A DNA stretch of 64,000 nt, taken from contig JAQXIE010000029.1 of the NCBI GenBank assembly GCA_029007645.1, positions 1 through 64,000 of the forward strand, read 5' to 3'. This document shows, piece by piece, positions 42,901 to 52,069 of the stretch (its first letter is position 1; each line of letters begins with the position of its first letter). Made by a program: the position numbers and the translations under genes. The stretch comes from Bacteroidales bacterium (GTDB lineage: Bacteria > Bacteroidota > Bacteroidia > Bacteroidales > Muribaculaceae). The notes below the pieces were generated by a model. The model was not told where the DNA came from, ran no database searches, and was given only the letters and a program-made list of their open reading frames with translations.

Positions 42901-43323
42901 GACTGTATTCTTGTCAAGCGACTGCTTGTCGGCCACCTTTTCCGCCAGGGCCTCGGGAGAGGTCACAATCCAGCGGGGAGGGTTTGACCCGGATATGCGG
43001 TCCAGAGTTTCGGTACGAAGTATACGCTGGGGCTGGTCGGGCTGACCATATTTGATGTCGCGCTTGTAACCGCTGGGTAGAATGCAGGCGGAATCCGGAC
43101 CGCCGATGGCCAGAAGATCCGAGTACATATATCCGGCATCCGTGGCGTCCTGGCATATTATCAGCAACATGGGTGCGCGCGTACAGCCGAGCATCATGGC
43201 CGGGGCGCTTCCCGTCAGGCCGCTGAGCAGTCCGCGACGCACCTTCTTGTCGCGCAGCAACTTTTCCACAGCTTTGCGGCGGGCCGGTGTTATGAAATAT
43301 TGTCCGCTCTCTTCGGGGCTCAT
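39976..43323 (-). CDS. mfd: transcription-repair coupling factor
   Basis: VCGDVGFGKTEIAIRAAFKA, DEEQKFGV, LSATPIPRTLQ, QLRGRVGRS, N-terminal UvrB-like region, C-terminal TRCF domain. Confidence 0.96.
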   Translation of the reverse strand: MSPEESGQYFITPARRKAVEKLLRDKKVRRGLLSGLTGSAPAMMLGCTRAPMLLIICQDATDAGYMYSDLLAIGGPDSACILPSGYKRDIKYGQPDQPQRILRTETLDRISGSNPPRWIVTSPEALAEKVADKQSLDKNTVRLKPGQRILLGDLRQKLIDLGFNKVDYVYEPGQFAVRGSILDIYSYSHDMPYRVDMFDDEIDTIRTFDVETQLSDSKVTEATVIGANASDATGGVSLLDVIADDTPLLCQDPEYVTSRISAIANEQYSESALIAGEGETDSLSRVVNPEEFAARFAAMRIIRWTAAKEKSTADYDARIEFNTSPQTLYHKNFELIAGSFTGFIDKGYRLFVLSDSPRQAERLKDIFEDRGDKITFTPVEPTIHEGFIDNDGKACYFTDHQIFDRFHNYTLHSDKARGGRMAMSLKELNQIEIGDYIVHIDHGIAKFGGLVKTDTNGRPQEMIKLYFQGGDMVLVSIHALHKLSKYRGQEGAAPKVSKLGSGAWQRLKERTKAKMKDMARDLIRLYAARRKEAGFAFSPDTYMQQELEASFAFEDTPDQVKAVAAVKSDMESPRPMDRLVCGDVGFGKTEIAIRAAFKAAADNKQTAVLVPTTVLAMQHYHTFADRLKDFPVRVEFLSRAKKPKEVRRILEDLKAGKVDILIGTHKIIGKQVQFKDLGLLIVDEEQKFGVAVKEKLKQLKTNVDTLTMSATPIPRTLQFSLMGARDLSSLNTPPANRQPIMTTVAQLNDDTLQEAVNFELSRNGQVFVVTSRIENLTELENKLLRLVPGVRVVTAHGQMPPERVEQAILDFANQDYDVLLSTTIIENGVDMPNVNTIIVNNAHMFGLSELHQLRGRVGRSSRKAFCYMMVPQGAQLTPIARRRLQAIESFSDLGSGIHIAMQDLDIRGAGNLLGAEQSGFIADLGYEAYQQILRESVTELKTEEFGDAFEDVTDSTKGEEENFVADVTVESDLELRIPQEYVPQENERITLYRQLDAMERPAQIEEFRSELRDRFGEIPQVTEELIKVVPMRLAARQLGIERIVLKNDQMRTYFVGAENKAYYQSRAFGRILAWTARHPNDVQFKQTDKYQLLIFNKVNMISRALEIFNDILAQD

Positions 43324-44990
43324 TTATTCTTATCCGGTTTCAGCAGATTGCGGTAGCCTTCGGAATTCAGCAGCGATACGGCTGTATCCAGACCGTTGTC
43401 GAACCGGAGCGCGTATTCCAGACGTCCGCGGTTGTTGTAAAAGCGCGTCACGATTTCGCCGCCCAGGTATTCTTCAATCTGACGCCGATGGGTATCCAGA
43501 TCGCGGCCCAGATCGTGCGTCAGCAATTTCTTCAGATTGTCGAAAGCCGCCGATGTCTCTTCGTTCAGGTAACCCTCCTCGTCGGCAATCTTACGCAACT
43601 GCTCGGTCGATTCCTCCATGGCGCTGTCATACTTGAACCGTGCCGGGTCAATGCTGGCTTTGAAATCGCTGTAAACCGTATCGCTGATGGTGAATTGCGA
43701 CGGACGGTCGATGGCGGCGTGCTGAGCGGCGTATTTGTTGGCGAAGTCCCATGCCCAGTTGTCGGTCACCACGTTGTAGACAAGGCGGTTAACTTTGGGA
43801 TATTCCACCACCGAATCGGGCTGCAGCCCACCGCCGTCGCGGATGGTGCGTCCGTGCAGAGTCTTGTAGGCGTGCGTCAGGCTGTCGGGAACCCTCTTGG
43901 CCGACCCGTCTTCATTGCGGTGCTTGTAGTCCAGAGCCTGGATCAACCGGCCCGATGGCGTATAATAGCGGGCCACAGTCACCTTCAGGACGCCGCTGTA
44001 GGGCAGCGGTCGCGTGGTCTGTACCAAGCCTTTGCCATAGCTGCGTGTCCCGACCAGGATGCCGCGGTCCAGATCCTGGATGGCTCCGGCCAGTATCTCG
44101 GACGACGATGCCGTGCCGCCGTCGATCAGCACGGCAAGCGGTATGTCGGGATAAATGGGTTTGCGTGTGGTCTTGTAAATCTTACTGTTGCTCTTGTCGC
44201 GTCCGATGGTGCGGACCACTTCCGTGCCCTTGGGCAGGAAATTGGACGCCACATCCACAGCCTGTTCCACAAGGCCTCCACCGTTGCCGCGCAGGTCCAG
44301 AACTATGCCCGTCAACTCCGGATGCTGCAGAAAACTGTCCAGCGCCGCGCGGACTTCCTTGCCGGTGTTCTCGATAAACTGCGAAATGCGGACATAACCT
44401 GTCTTGCCGTTCAGAATACCGGAATATGGCACCGAGGGCTGGCGCATCTTGGTACGGTTGAGTGTGAATGTCATGATTGAATCCTGCACGTAAGGCCTGT
44501 CGACCTTGACGACGACCTTGGTGTCGGGCGTGCCGCGGAGTAGTTTCGACACCTGCTCGGTTTTGGAATGGCTCACGTCCGTGGTGTCGATCATCAGGAT
44601 ATGGTCGCCGGCGCGCAGGCCCGCGGTCATGGCCGGACTTCCCTCCATCGGCTCCGAAACATAGGTGGAACCGTCCTTTTCAAGCAGATACATGCCGACG
44701 CCGCCGTACTCGCCGGTGGTCATCTGGCTGAGGTCTTCGCGGTTCTGCTTGGGGTAGTAGACGGTATACGGGTCGATTGTGGAGAGCATGGCGTCGATGG
44801 CCTGTTTGAAGGTGCGGTCGGCATCGATGGTGTCCACATAGTTTGTTTCGAGTTCCTGCACGATCGACCCCATGGTGTTGAGGCCGCGATAGGGGCTCAT
44901 GTCGCGGCTTTTCTGGCCGGTGGCTGATAGCGCCGCCACAGCACTCAGAGCGGCGATTGCCAGCAGATGCTTCGGATTCAGTTTCTTCAT
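43320..44990 (-). CDS. S41-family C-terminal processing peptidase
   Basis: PDZ-like MEGSPAMTAGLRAGDHILMID; catalytic DGGTASSSEILAGAIQD, GKGLVQ. Confidence 0.92.
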   Translation of the reverse strand: MKKLNPKHLLAIAALSAVAALSATGQKSRDMSPYRGLNTMGSIVQELETNYVDTIDADRTFKQAIDAMLSTIDPYTVYYPKQNREDLSQMTTGEYGGVGMYLLEKDGSTYVSEPMEGSPAMTAGLRAGDHILMIDTTDVSHSKTEQVSKLLRGTPDTKVVVKVDRPYVQDSIMTFTLNRTKMRQPSVPYSGILNGKTGYVRISQFIENTGKEVRAALDSFLQHPELTGIVLDLRGNGGGLVEQAVDVASNFLPKGTEVVRTIGRDKSNSKIYKTTRKPIYPDIPLAVLIDGGTASSSEILAGAIQDLDRGILVGTRSYGKGLVQTTRPLPYSGVLKVTVARYYTPSGRLIQALDYKHRNEDGSAKRVPDSLTHAYKTLHGRTIRDGGGLQPDSVVEYPKVNRLVYNVVTDNWAWDFANKYAAQHAAIDRPSQFTISDTVYSDFKASIDPARFKYDSAMEESTEQLRKIADEEGYLNEETSAAFDNLKKLLTHDLGRDLDTHRRQIEEYLGGEIVTRFYNNRGRLEYALRFDNGLDTAVSLLNSEGYRNLLKPDKNK

Positions 44991-45041
44991 ATCTACTATA
45001 ACGGGAATGAGGGACGTCGGGTTTGAAAAATCCGTGTACTG

Positions 45042-46628
45042 TTATTTCTGTCCCTCGGCAACGGGCGGATGGGGATAATCGACGGTGTAGTGCAGACCGC
45101 GGCTTTCCTTGCGCGACATGGCCTGTCGTGTCACCAGATATGCGACGTTGATTATGTTGCGCAGTTCGCACAGCTCGCGGGTGGGCTTGCTGCGGCGGAA
45201 CAGTTCCTCGGTCTCCTGGTACAGGATGTCCAGACGGTTCCAGGCTCGTTTCAGACGCAGGTCACTGCGCACTATTCCCACATAGTAGCCCATGATCTGG
45301 CACACTTCCTTCTCGCTCTGGGTGATGAGGACTTTCTCTTCGTTGGTGGTGGTGCCTTCGGCGTTCCAGTCGGGCACATCGTCGCGGAAGTCATAACGGT
45401 CGATGACTTCGGAAGCGTGGCGTGCGGCTGCGTCGGCGTAGACCACGGCTTCGATCAGCGAGTTGCTGGCCAGACGATTGCCGCCGTGCAGACCTGTACG
45501 GCTGCACTCGCCCAGGGCGTACAGGCGGCTGATCGAGCTCTCGCCGTTCAGATCCACTTCGATACCTCCGCACAGATAGTGGGCCGCCGGGGCCACAGGA
45601 ATCATTTCCTTGGTGATGTCGATGCCCAGCGACAGGCATTTCTCGTAGATGTTGGGGAAATGACGGCGTGTCTCCTCGGGATCCTTATGGGTGACATCGA
45701 GCATTACGTGGTCGGTGCCGTGCAACTTCATCTCGGAGTCAATGGCGCGGGCCACGATGTCGCGCGGAGCCAGCGACAGCCGCTTGTCGTATTTGTGCAT
45801 GAACTCGGTGCCGTCGATGTTCTTCAGAATGCCGCCGTATCCGCGCATTGCCTCGGTGATGAGGAACGACGGACGGTCGCCGGGGTGATAGAGTGCCGTG
45901 GGGTGGAACTGTATGAACTCCATGTCGCGTACCGTACCTTTGGCGCGGTAGACCATTGCGATACCGTCGCCGGTAGCCACCATCGGGTTGGTGGTGGTGG
46001 AATAGATGGCACCCACGCCGCCGGTGGCGATCACCGTGATGCGGGCCAGGAAGGTTTCGACATCGCCTGTTTCCTCGTCAAGGATATAAGCGCCGTAGCA
46101 GGTTATGTCGGGAGTGCGCCTTGTTACTACCTTGCCCAGGTGATGCTGGGTGATTATCTCCACGGCGAAATGATGGTCGAACACCGTGATTCCCGGCGTG
46201 TTCTTGACACGTTCGATAAGGCTGGTCTGGATTGCGGCTCCAGTGTTGTCGGCATGGTGGAGAATTCGGAATTCGGAATGACCGCCTTCGCGGTGCAGGT
46301 CGAACGAGCCGTCCTCCTTGCGGTCGAAGTCCACACCCCAGTCGAGCAACTCGCGGATCTGCGCCGGAGCGTTTGTAACGACCTGTTCCACGGCTTTGGG
46401 GTCGGAGAGCCAGTCGCCGGCTACCATCGTGTCATGTATGTGCTTGTCGAAGTCGTCGACTTCGAGATTGGTGACCGAAGCCACACCGCCCTGAGCGTAG
46501 AAGGTGTTGGCGTCTTCGGGCTCTGATTTACAAATGATAGCGACGGAAGCACCGGTGCGTGCCACCTTGAGGGCGAAACTCATTCCGGCGATACCGGACC
46601 CGATTACGAGATAATCGAACTGTTTCAT
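45042..46628 (-). CDS. nadB: L-aspartate oxidase
   Basis: YLVIGSGIAGMSFALKVA; FYAQGGVASV; EFIQFHPTALYHPGDRPSFLITEAMRGYGGIL; GECSRTGLHGGNRLASNSL. Confidence 0.95.
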   Translation of the reverse strand: MKQFDYLVIGSGIAGMSFALKVARTGASVAIICKSEPEDANTFYAQGGVASVTNLEVDDFDKHIHDTMVAGDWLSDPKAVEQVVTNAPAQIRELLDWGVDFDRKEDGSFDLHREGGHSEFRILHHADNTGAAIQTSLIERVKNTPGITVFDHHFAVEIITQHHLGKVVTRRTPDITCYGAYILDEETGDVETFLARITVIATGGVGAIYSTTTNPMVATGDGIAMVYRAKGTVRDMEFIQFHPTALYHPGDRPSFLITEAMRGYGGILKNIDGTEFMHKYDKRLSLAPRDIVARAIDSEMKLHGTDHVMLDVTHKDPEETRRHFPNIYEKCLSLGIDITKEMIPVAPAAHYLCGGIEVDLNGESSISRLYALGECSRTGLHGGNRLASNSLIEAVVYADAAARHASEVIDRYDFRDDVPDWNAEGTTTNEEKVLITQSEKEVCQIMGYYVGIVRSDLRLKRAWNRLDILYQETEELFRRSKPTRELCELRNIINVAYLVTRQAMSRKESRGLHYTVDYPHPPVAEGQK

Positions 46629-46699
46629 AGGACTTAAAATCAAGCGGGCCGGCGGTCAGCGATACTGACTGCCGGCCCGGCGTGTATGAGTTGAGAGAA

Positions 46700-46954
46700 T
46701 TAGCCCAGCTTGTTGACGTGCTTGGCAAGGCTGCTGCAGAGGTTGGCTGCCTTGTTCTTGGAAATGATGTTCTTGCGGCCAAGACGCTGCAGCATGGCGC
46801 TTACCTTGTTGTAGGCGGCTGTTGCTTCGGTCTTGTCGGTCATTTTGCGGACACGGCGAACGGCGTTACGGGCGGTCTTTGCCCAATAACGATTTTCCAG
46901 ACGGCGGCTTTCTGCCTGACGGATTCTCTTCAATGACGATTTATGATTTGCCAT
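46700..46954 (-). CDS. rpsT: 30S ribosomal protein S20
   Basis: [33 protein letters not shown]. Confidence 0.95.
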   Translation of the reverse strand: MANHKSSLKRIRQAESRRLENRYWAKTARNAVRRVRKMTDKTEATAAYNKVSAMLQRLGRKNIISKNKAANLCSSLAKHVNKLG

Positions 46955-46985
46955 CGTGTTTTTGCTTGTAATTTTTTTGAGTTAG

Positions 46986-47057
46986 TAGCCCATAGCAGAG
47001 TCGAACTGCTCTTTAGAGAATGAAAATCTCTCGTCCTAACCGATAGACGAATGGGCC
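46986..47057 (-). tRNA. tRNA-Glu (TTC)
   Basis: Minus strand GGCCCATTCGTCTATCGGTTAGGACGAGAGATTTTCATTCTCTAAAGAGCAGTTCGACTCTGCTATGGGCTA. Confidence 0.93.
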
Positions 47058-47181
47058 TGCCATTGTGCCAGCTACGGTTTGTTCCGCGCTTTGCGACTGC
47101 AAAATTACAAAATATTATTGAATTTGCAAAATAAATTTTTCAAAAGCGTTTATTTATAATTTTGCGACACTTCTGAAAGTC

Positions 47182-48399
47182 TCAGACAATCGGGTCGTTG
47201 AGCTCGATATCCTCGTTCTCGATAACATGCCAGGGGAGTCCGCTCTTGGCCAAAAGCTCCAGGAACGGATCCGGATCAAATTCCTCGACGTTGTGCACGC
47301 CGGGCATTACCCACTTGCCGGTCAGGAACATATAGGCGCCCACCATTGCGGGTACGCCCGTGGTATAGCTCACAGCCTGTGTCCCCGTCTCCTTGTATGC
47401 CTGCTGATGCTGGCAGTTGTTGTAGATGTAGTAGGTGCTTTCCTTTCCCTCTTTGTCCAGCCCGGTGATGCGACAGCCTATCGATGTCTCGCCGGTGTAG
47501 TTCTCGCCCAGTGTGCCGGGATCGGGCAGCACCGCTTTCAGGAACTGGATCGGTATGATCTCCTGTCCGTTGTAGATCACCGGATCGATGCGTGCCATGC
47601 CTATGTCCTGGATCACGCGCAGGTGGGTCAGGTATTCCTGTCCGAAAGTCATCCAGAAACGGGCCCGGCGGATCGTGGGGAAGTTCTGTACGAGGCTCTC
47701 CAGCTCCTCGTGGTAGAGCAGGTAGCTCTCGCGTTCGCCGATGGCCGGATAGTTCAACGGGCGGTGGATCTCCAGATTCTCAGTCTACACCCATTTGCCG
47801 TCTTGCCAGTAACGGCCTTTCTGCGTTATCTCGCGGATGTTGCTGTCGGGATTGAAGTTCGTGGCAAAGGCTTTGCCGTGGTTTCCGCCGTTGCAGTCCA
47901 CGATGTCGAGTGTGCGCATCTCCGAGAAATGGTGTTTGGCGGCGTAAGCCACGAACACGGCGCTCACTCCCGGGTCGAAGCCGCAGCCCAGAATGGCTGT
48001 GAGGCCTGCCTTCTCAAACCGCTCGCGGAACGCCCACTGCCAGCTGTACTCGAAATGAGCCTCATCCTTGGGCTCGTAATTGGCCGTGTCCAGATAATTG
48101 ACCCCCGCTTCCAGACAGGCCTCCATGATGGTAAGGTCCTGATACGGCAACGCCACATTGATACAGATCTGCGGCTGATGACGTTTGAACAGGTTCACCA
48201 GATCTGGGACGATGTCGGCGTCGATCTGGTCGGTGACAACTTCCACGCCGTGGCGTTGCTTGATCGACGCGGCGATCGCATCGCATTTAGATTTGGTGCG
48301 CGAGGCCAGGACTATCTCCGTAAACACTTCGGGATGCTCGGCGCATTTGTGGGCAACTACCGTTCCCACGCCGCCGGCGCCAATTATGAGTACTTTCAT
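47182..48399 (-). pseudogene. saccharopine dehydrogenase/carboxynorspermidine synthase-like gene interrupted by one in-frame TAG
   Basis: ORF 47785-48399 (KVLIIGAGGVGTVVAHKCAEHPEV...YWQDGKWV*) and ORF 47182-47757 are in the same frame, separated only by TAG at 47785-47787 and TENLEIHRPLNYPAIG. Confidence 0.85.
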
Positions 48400-48421
48400 T
48401 GTATATTTATATCTTTATCTG

Positions 48422-49165
48422 TTATTTACTTGATTTGTTTTGGAAGGTTTTGGATTGTATATGCTTGAAAAACCTCCATCCGGGAGCCGCTGCATACCTG
48501 CGCTCTGATCCGGGGGGTACTGTCAGCGTGCATCGGTCGTAGATAAAATTCTCCTCCAGATCGAAAAGCTGCGAATTGCAGTCGAAGGTCGGAGGCGTGA
48601 CCGACGGAACGATGACATTGCGCATTTTACGACATCCCCACAGTATCATCTCGCCGAGCATGTTGGAATTGGCCGGGAACGTGATCTCTTCCAGATCGGA
48701 GCATTCGCAGAAGGCATAGCTTTCGAGTTCCTTCAGCCGGCGGGGCAGTGCCACGGTCCGGAGCTTGCGGCAGAAAGCGAACGCGTTCGAGCCGATATGC
48801 CGCACGGATTCGGGGATGGTGACAACCTGCAGCAGCGAGTCGTAGGCGAAGGCCTGGCTGGCAATGTCGTCCAGTCCGGCCGGCAGGTTTATTTCCCGGA
48901 GGCGGCCGCAGGATTCGAAGGCATGCGTGCCGAGCTGGCGCACCCGGCAGGGCTTCTCGAATATGACGGTATGGAAATCGCCGCGCCCGGCATATTGATA
49001 CGGATCGATCGTCTTGGTACCGGCCGGAATATACAGCACCGAGTCGACCACACGGCCGGCGGTCCGCGCAGCGACGTCCGGCGCGATTGTCCAGACCATA
49101 AGCGCCGCAAGAACCCACAGGCGCAGGGTCCGTAAGGTTTGTCTTATCCCGATGCTCCTATTCAT
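48422..49165 (-). CDS. BspA-type leucine-rich repeat secreted protein
   Basis: Repeated IxxxAFxxCxxLxxVxLPxxLxxI units and a signal peptide. Confidence 0.8.
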   Translation of the reverse strand: MNRSIGIRQTLRTLRLWVLAALMVWTIAPDVAARTAGRVVDSVLYIPAGTKTIDPYQYAGRGDFHTVIFEKPCRVRQLGTHAFESCGRLREINLPAGLDDIASQAFAYDSLLQVVTIPESVRHIGSNAFAFCRKLRTVALPRRLKELESYAFCECSDLEEITFPANSNMLGEMILWGCRKMRNVIVPSVTPPTFDCNSQLFDLEENFIYDRCTLTVPPGSERRYAAAPGWRFFKHIQSKTFQNKSSK

Positions 49166-49733
49166 GTATCACTCGGTCTGGAGGCAGTATCTTCGACGGG
49201 TCGACCGAGTCCACGCTCGTTATAATATAACGCGTGTCGCCGCGCCAAGGCAGCGTGGTGCGGTAGCGCCGGTAGACAACGCGTACCGGATGATTGGCGT
49301 ACTGCATGCGTCTCAGCATCACGGCCGACGGTGTGTCCTTGGTCGAAAACTTGAAATCACCGTCGTACACGCGCGTCGTATCCATTATATTCTTATATGG
49401 AAGCAGCACGCCCTCGTAGGTCTTGAACACGAGGCCGCGATGCTCTATCTCCTCGACGTAACCGAATTGCACGGCGTCCTCGGCTTCGGGCGTAAACCAG
49501 TAGATATAGCCGGATACAAGCAGTCCTGTCAACAGCCCGGCAAGTGCTATGATCCACCATATCCTCCGGGAATCTTTCGGTTTCAGGTGCTCGAATTCCG
49601 GCTCGTCCTCGTACCAATAGAGCGGATCGTCCGGCTTGAGCGCCGGCTTTTTCGGCTCTTTGGGCCTGACAGGTTCCTCCGGTATATCCGTGCCGTCGAA
49701 GTAATCGTTTTTATCGTCCTCTGCGAATTTCAT
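49158..49733 (-). CDS. single-pass membrane hypothetical protein
   Basis: Pro/charged N-terminus, TM IWWIIALAGLLTGLLVSGYIYWF; start taken at MKFAEDDKND. Confidence 0.5.
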   Translation of the reverse strand: MKFAEDDKNDYFDGTDIPEEPVRPKEPKKPALKPDDPLYWYEDEPEFEHLKPKDSRRIWWIIALAGLLTGLLVSGYIYWFTPEAEDAVQFGYVEEIEHRGLVFKTYEGVLLPYKNIMDTTRVYDGDFKFSTKDTPSAVMLRRMQYANHPVRVVYRRYRTTLPWRGDTRYIITSVDSVDPSKILPPDRVIHE

Positions 49734-49755
49734 ATCAGGATTCGGGTTGACAGTC

Positions 49756-50814
49756 TCATTTGTTTTCTTTGATCGCCGCGTCGGTATGTGTCGTGTTCTT
49801 GCGGGATAGGGCAATGTATCCCATGGTGAAGATGCCGAGCAGAATCAGCATCACGGTCTGCCCGGACCACTGCAGCATGGAGAAGGCGTAACCCTGGGCC
49901 TCCGAGATGCCATAAACTGCGAGACCGAACATCACTGCGATGTTCCAGGGGCCGAGTCCGCCGTTGCTGGGGACAGCCATGCCGATAGAACTGAGCACGA
50001 ACGCCAGCAGACAGGGCGTGAGTCCCCACGCCAGGTCGGCGCGGCACAGGTCGCGGGTGAAACCGAACGCAAAGAAGGCCACGTACAGCTGCACGAAGTA
50101 GCATCCCCAGAGAATGAAGGTCCATGCCAGGAACGACCATTTGCCTTTCATCTTGCCGACCACTGCGAATCCCTGCCAAAGCTGGGCTATCAGATTGCGG
50201 GTCTTGCGCACCGGCGTATAGTCCCGGCCGAACTGGAACACGGCCCAGGTGATTACGGCGCATGCGGCCAGCGCTATCCAGAGCCATGGATTTGACACGG
50301 CGTCGATCATGCCGCGGCCTATGGGATATTTCACCAGAAAAGCCTCGATGGCCGGAGTGGCCACGATGAAGCAGAGTATCAGCAACAGTGTGACGATTAT
50401 CAGGTCGGCCACACGGTCGGCCACCATTGAGCCGACAACCGTGCCGAACGGGGCATGTTCGCGCCGGGCGATGTATGTGCAGCGCCACACTTCTCCGAGC
50501 CGGGGAAATACCAGATTCAGGGCGTATGTGCCGAATATCGAGCAACAAAGCGCCATGAACGGGGGCCGTATGCCCAAAGCGCGCAACTGGATGCGCCAGC
50601 GCGCCGCCCGCGATATGTGGCTGAACACGCTGATGCACATGGCCAGCAGGATCCACCAGTAGTCCACGCCATGACGTATCAGGTCCCACATCTCGCTGAA
50701 GTGAACCTTGCGGAACATATATGTGACCAGCAGCACGGTCAGAGCCAACGGCAGCAGCCATCGCACCGCCATGCTTCCCACCTTGCCCCAAGTCAGTTTT
50801 TTCTTTAAGCTCAT
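49756..50814 (-). CDS. flippase-like / lysylphosphatidylglycerol synthase TM-region family protein
   Basis: HFSEMWDLIRHGVDYWWILLAMCISVFSHISRAARWRIQLRALG; NLVFPRLGEVWRCTYIARRE. Confidence 0.85.
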   Translation of the reverse strand: MSLKKKLTWGKVGSMAVRWLLPLALTVLLVTYMFRKVHFSEMWDLIRHGVDYWWILLAMCISVFSHISRAARWRIQLRALGIRPPFMALCCSIFGTYALNLVFPRLGEVWRCTYIARREHAPFGTVVGSMVADRVADLIIVTLLLILCFIVATPAIEAFLVKYPIGRGMIDAVSNPWLWIALAACAVITWAVFQFGRDYTPVRKTRNLIAQLWQGFAVVGKMKGKWSFLAWTFILWGCYFVQLYVAFFAFGFTRDLCRADLAWGLTPCLLAFVLSSIGMAVPSNGGLGPWNIAVMFGLAVYGISEAQGYAFSMLQWSGQTVMLILLGIFTMGYIALSRKNTTHTDAAIKENK

Positions 50815-50848
50815 AGTTGTTGCAAAATTAGCAAAAACCCGCGATTTT

Positions 50849-51610
50849 TCAAATCAGCATGAATTCCACCTCCTTGAAGGAGTAGCGTCGGTTATCGCCC
50901 TGTTCGGGCTGCAGTTCAAGCAACCCGTCGGTATGCACGGTGACAATGCGCGCCCGGAAGGGCGCTTCCTGTGTGCCGCGGTGCCGGAAGGGATGGAACT
51001 CGTTGTCGGCGCGCCATAGATGCGACAGATACTCGGCGTGCAGTCCTGCGGGGTCGTCGGCGGCCTGATGCAACCGGCGTTCGATGTCTTCGCTGAATTC
51101 CTCGAGCACAGCGGCATGATCCAGTTCGTGTCCCAGCAGCTGGTAGGCCGACACCGGATTGGGGGCGTCCGACAGGAACTCGCGCTGATTCAGGTTGATG
51201 CCGACGCCGCAGCGGCTGTTGTCTATGCGGTTGCCGGTCAGCGTGTGCTCGATCAGTATGCCGCAGATCTTGCGGTCGCCCACATAGATGTCATTGGGCC
51301 ATTTCAGAGTCGCTTCTATACCGTGGCGCAGCAGCGTATCGCGCACGGACAGGGCTGTGGCTTCGCTGATGCGGAACTGTCGCTCGGCCATCGGCACCCC
51401 CTGGGGGGCGCCCTGCGCCTCCGGACGGCAGAACAGGGCCACCGTCAGGTTCTTGCCCGGCTCCGACTCCCATGAGTTGCCGCGCTGTCCCCGTCCGGCC
51501 AACTGTTCGTAGGCCGAGATCATCGTCATGTCATGCAGCTCTGCTTGCCGCTGCGCGGCATACGACAGAGTGGAGTCCGCTGTCTCAAGAAAGATGTAAT
51601 TCATCTGCAA
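50849..51610 (-). CDS. birA: biotin--[acetyl-CoA-carboxylase] ligase
   Basis: LETADSTLSYA; AGRGQRGNSWESEPGKNLTVALF; LKWPNDIYVGDRKICGILIE; GVGINLNQ. Confidence 0.9.
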   Translation of the reverse strand: MQMNYIFLETADSTLSYAAQRQAELHDMTMISAYEQLAGRGQRGNSWESEPGKNLTVALFCRPEAQGAPQGVPMAERQFRISEATALSVRDTLLRHGIEATLKWPNDIYVGDRKICGILIEHTLTGNRIDNSRCGVGINLNQREFLSDAPNPVSAYQLLGHELDHAAVLEEFSEDIERRLHQAADDPAGLHAEYLSHLWRADNEFHPFRHRGTQEAPFRARIVTVHTDGLLELQPEQGDNRRYSFKEVEFMLI

Positions 51611-51622
51611 TCGATTGGGGTC

Positions 51623-52042
51623 TTAATTCAGCAGTAAGATTCTGCGACTGCCGTCTTCGCGCGGTTCTATGCGTACCACGGCCGTGTCTTCGGGCAGAAA
51701 GGGGAGAGCCACCTGCGGCCATTCCATCAGACACCACGCGCCGGAGTCGAGATAATCGTAGATACCGATATCCGCAACGGCTCCCTCGTCGTTGAGCCGA
51801 TAGAAATCGAAATGGTAAATAGGCAGCGGCGCACCGGGGATGTCGTAATGGTTGACGATGCTGAATGTCGGCGAGGAGGCCTCGTCGACGGCGCCCAGCT
51901 GTCGGCATATCTCGGATATCAGCGTGGTCTTGCCGGCCCCCATCGGGGCGTCGAAAGCCACGACACGCCTACTGTCCAACGCCTCAATCAGCGCCCGTGC
52001 CGCTCCCGGCAGATCCTCCAGGCCCGTTGTCACTATCTCCAT
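51623..52042 (-). CDS. tsaE: tRNA threonylcarbamoyladenosine biosynthesis ATPase
   Basis: DAPMGAGKTTLISEICRQLG; SSPTFSIVNHYD; YHFDFYRL; LMEWPQ. Confidence 0.9.
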   Translation of the reverse strand: MEIVTTGLEDLPGAARALIEALDSRRVVAFDAPMGAGKTTLISEICRQLGAVDEASSPTFSIVNHYDIPGAPLPIYHFDFYRLNDEGAVADIGIYDYLDSGAWCLMEWPQVALPFLPEDTAVVRIEPREDGSRRILLLN

Positions 52043-52069
52043 ATGCGATGTTCGATGATGGTTGGCCGT

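Noticed and set aside
40630-42987. 785-aa plus-strand ORF opposite mfd
   Set aside because: Fully antisense to a clear mfd reading frame; long antisense ORFs are expected with this codon bias. No family motif recognised.
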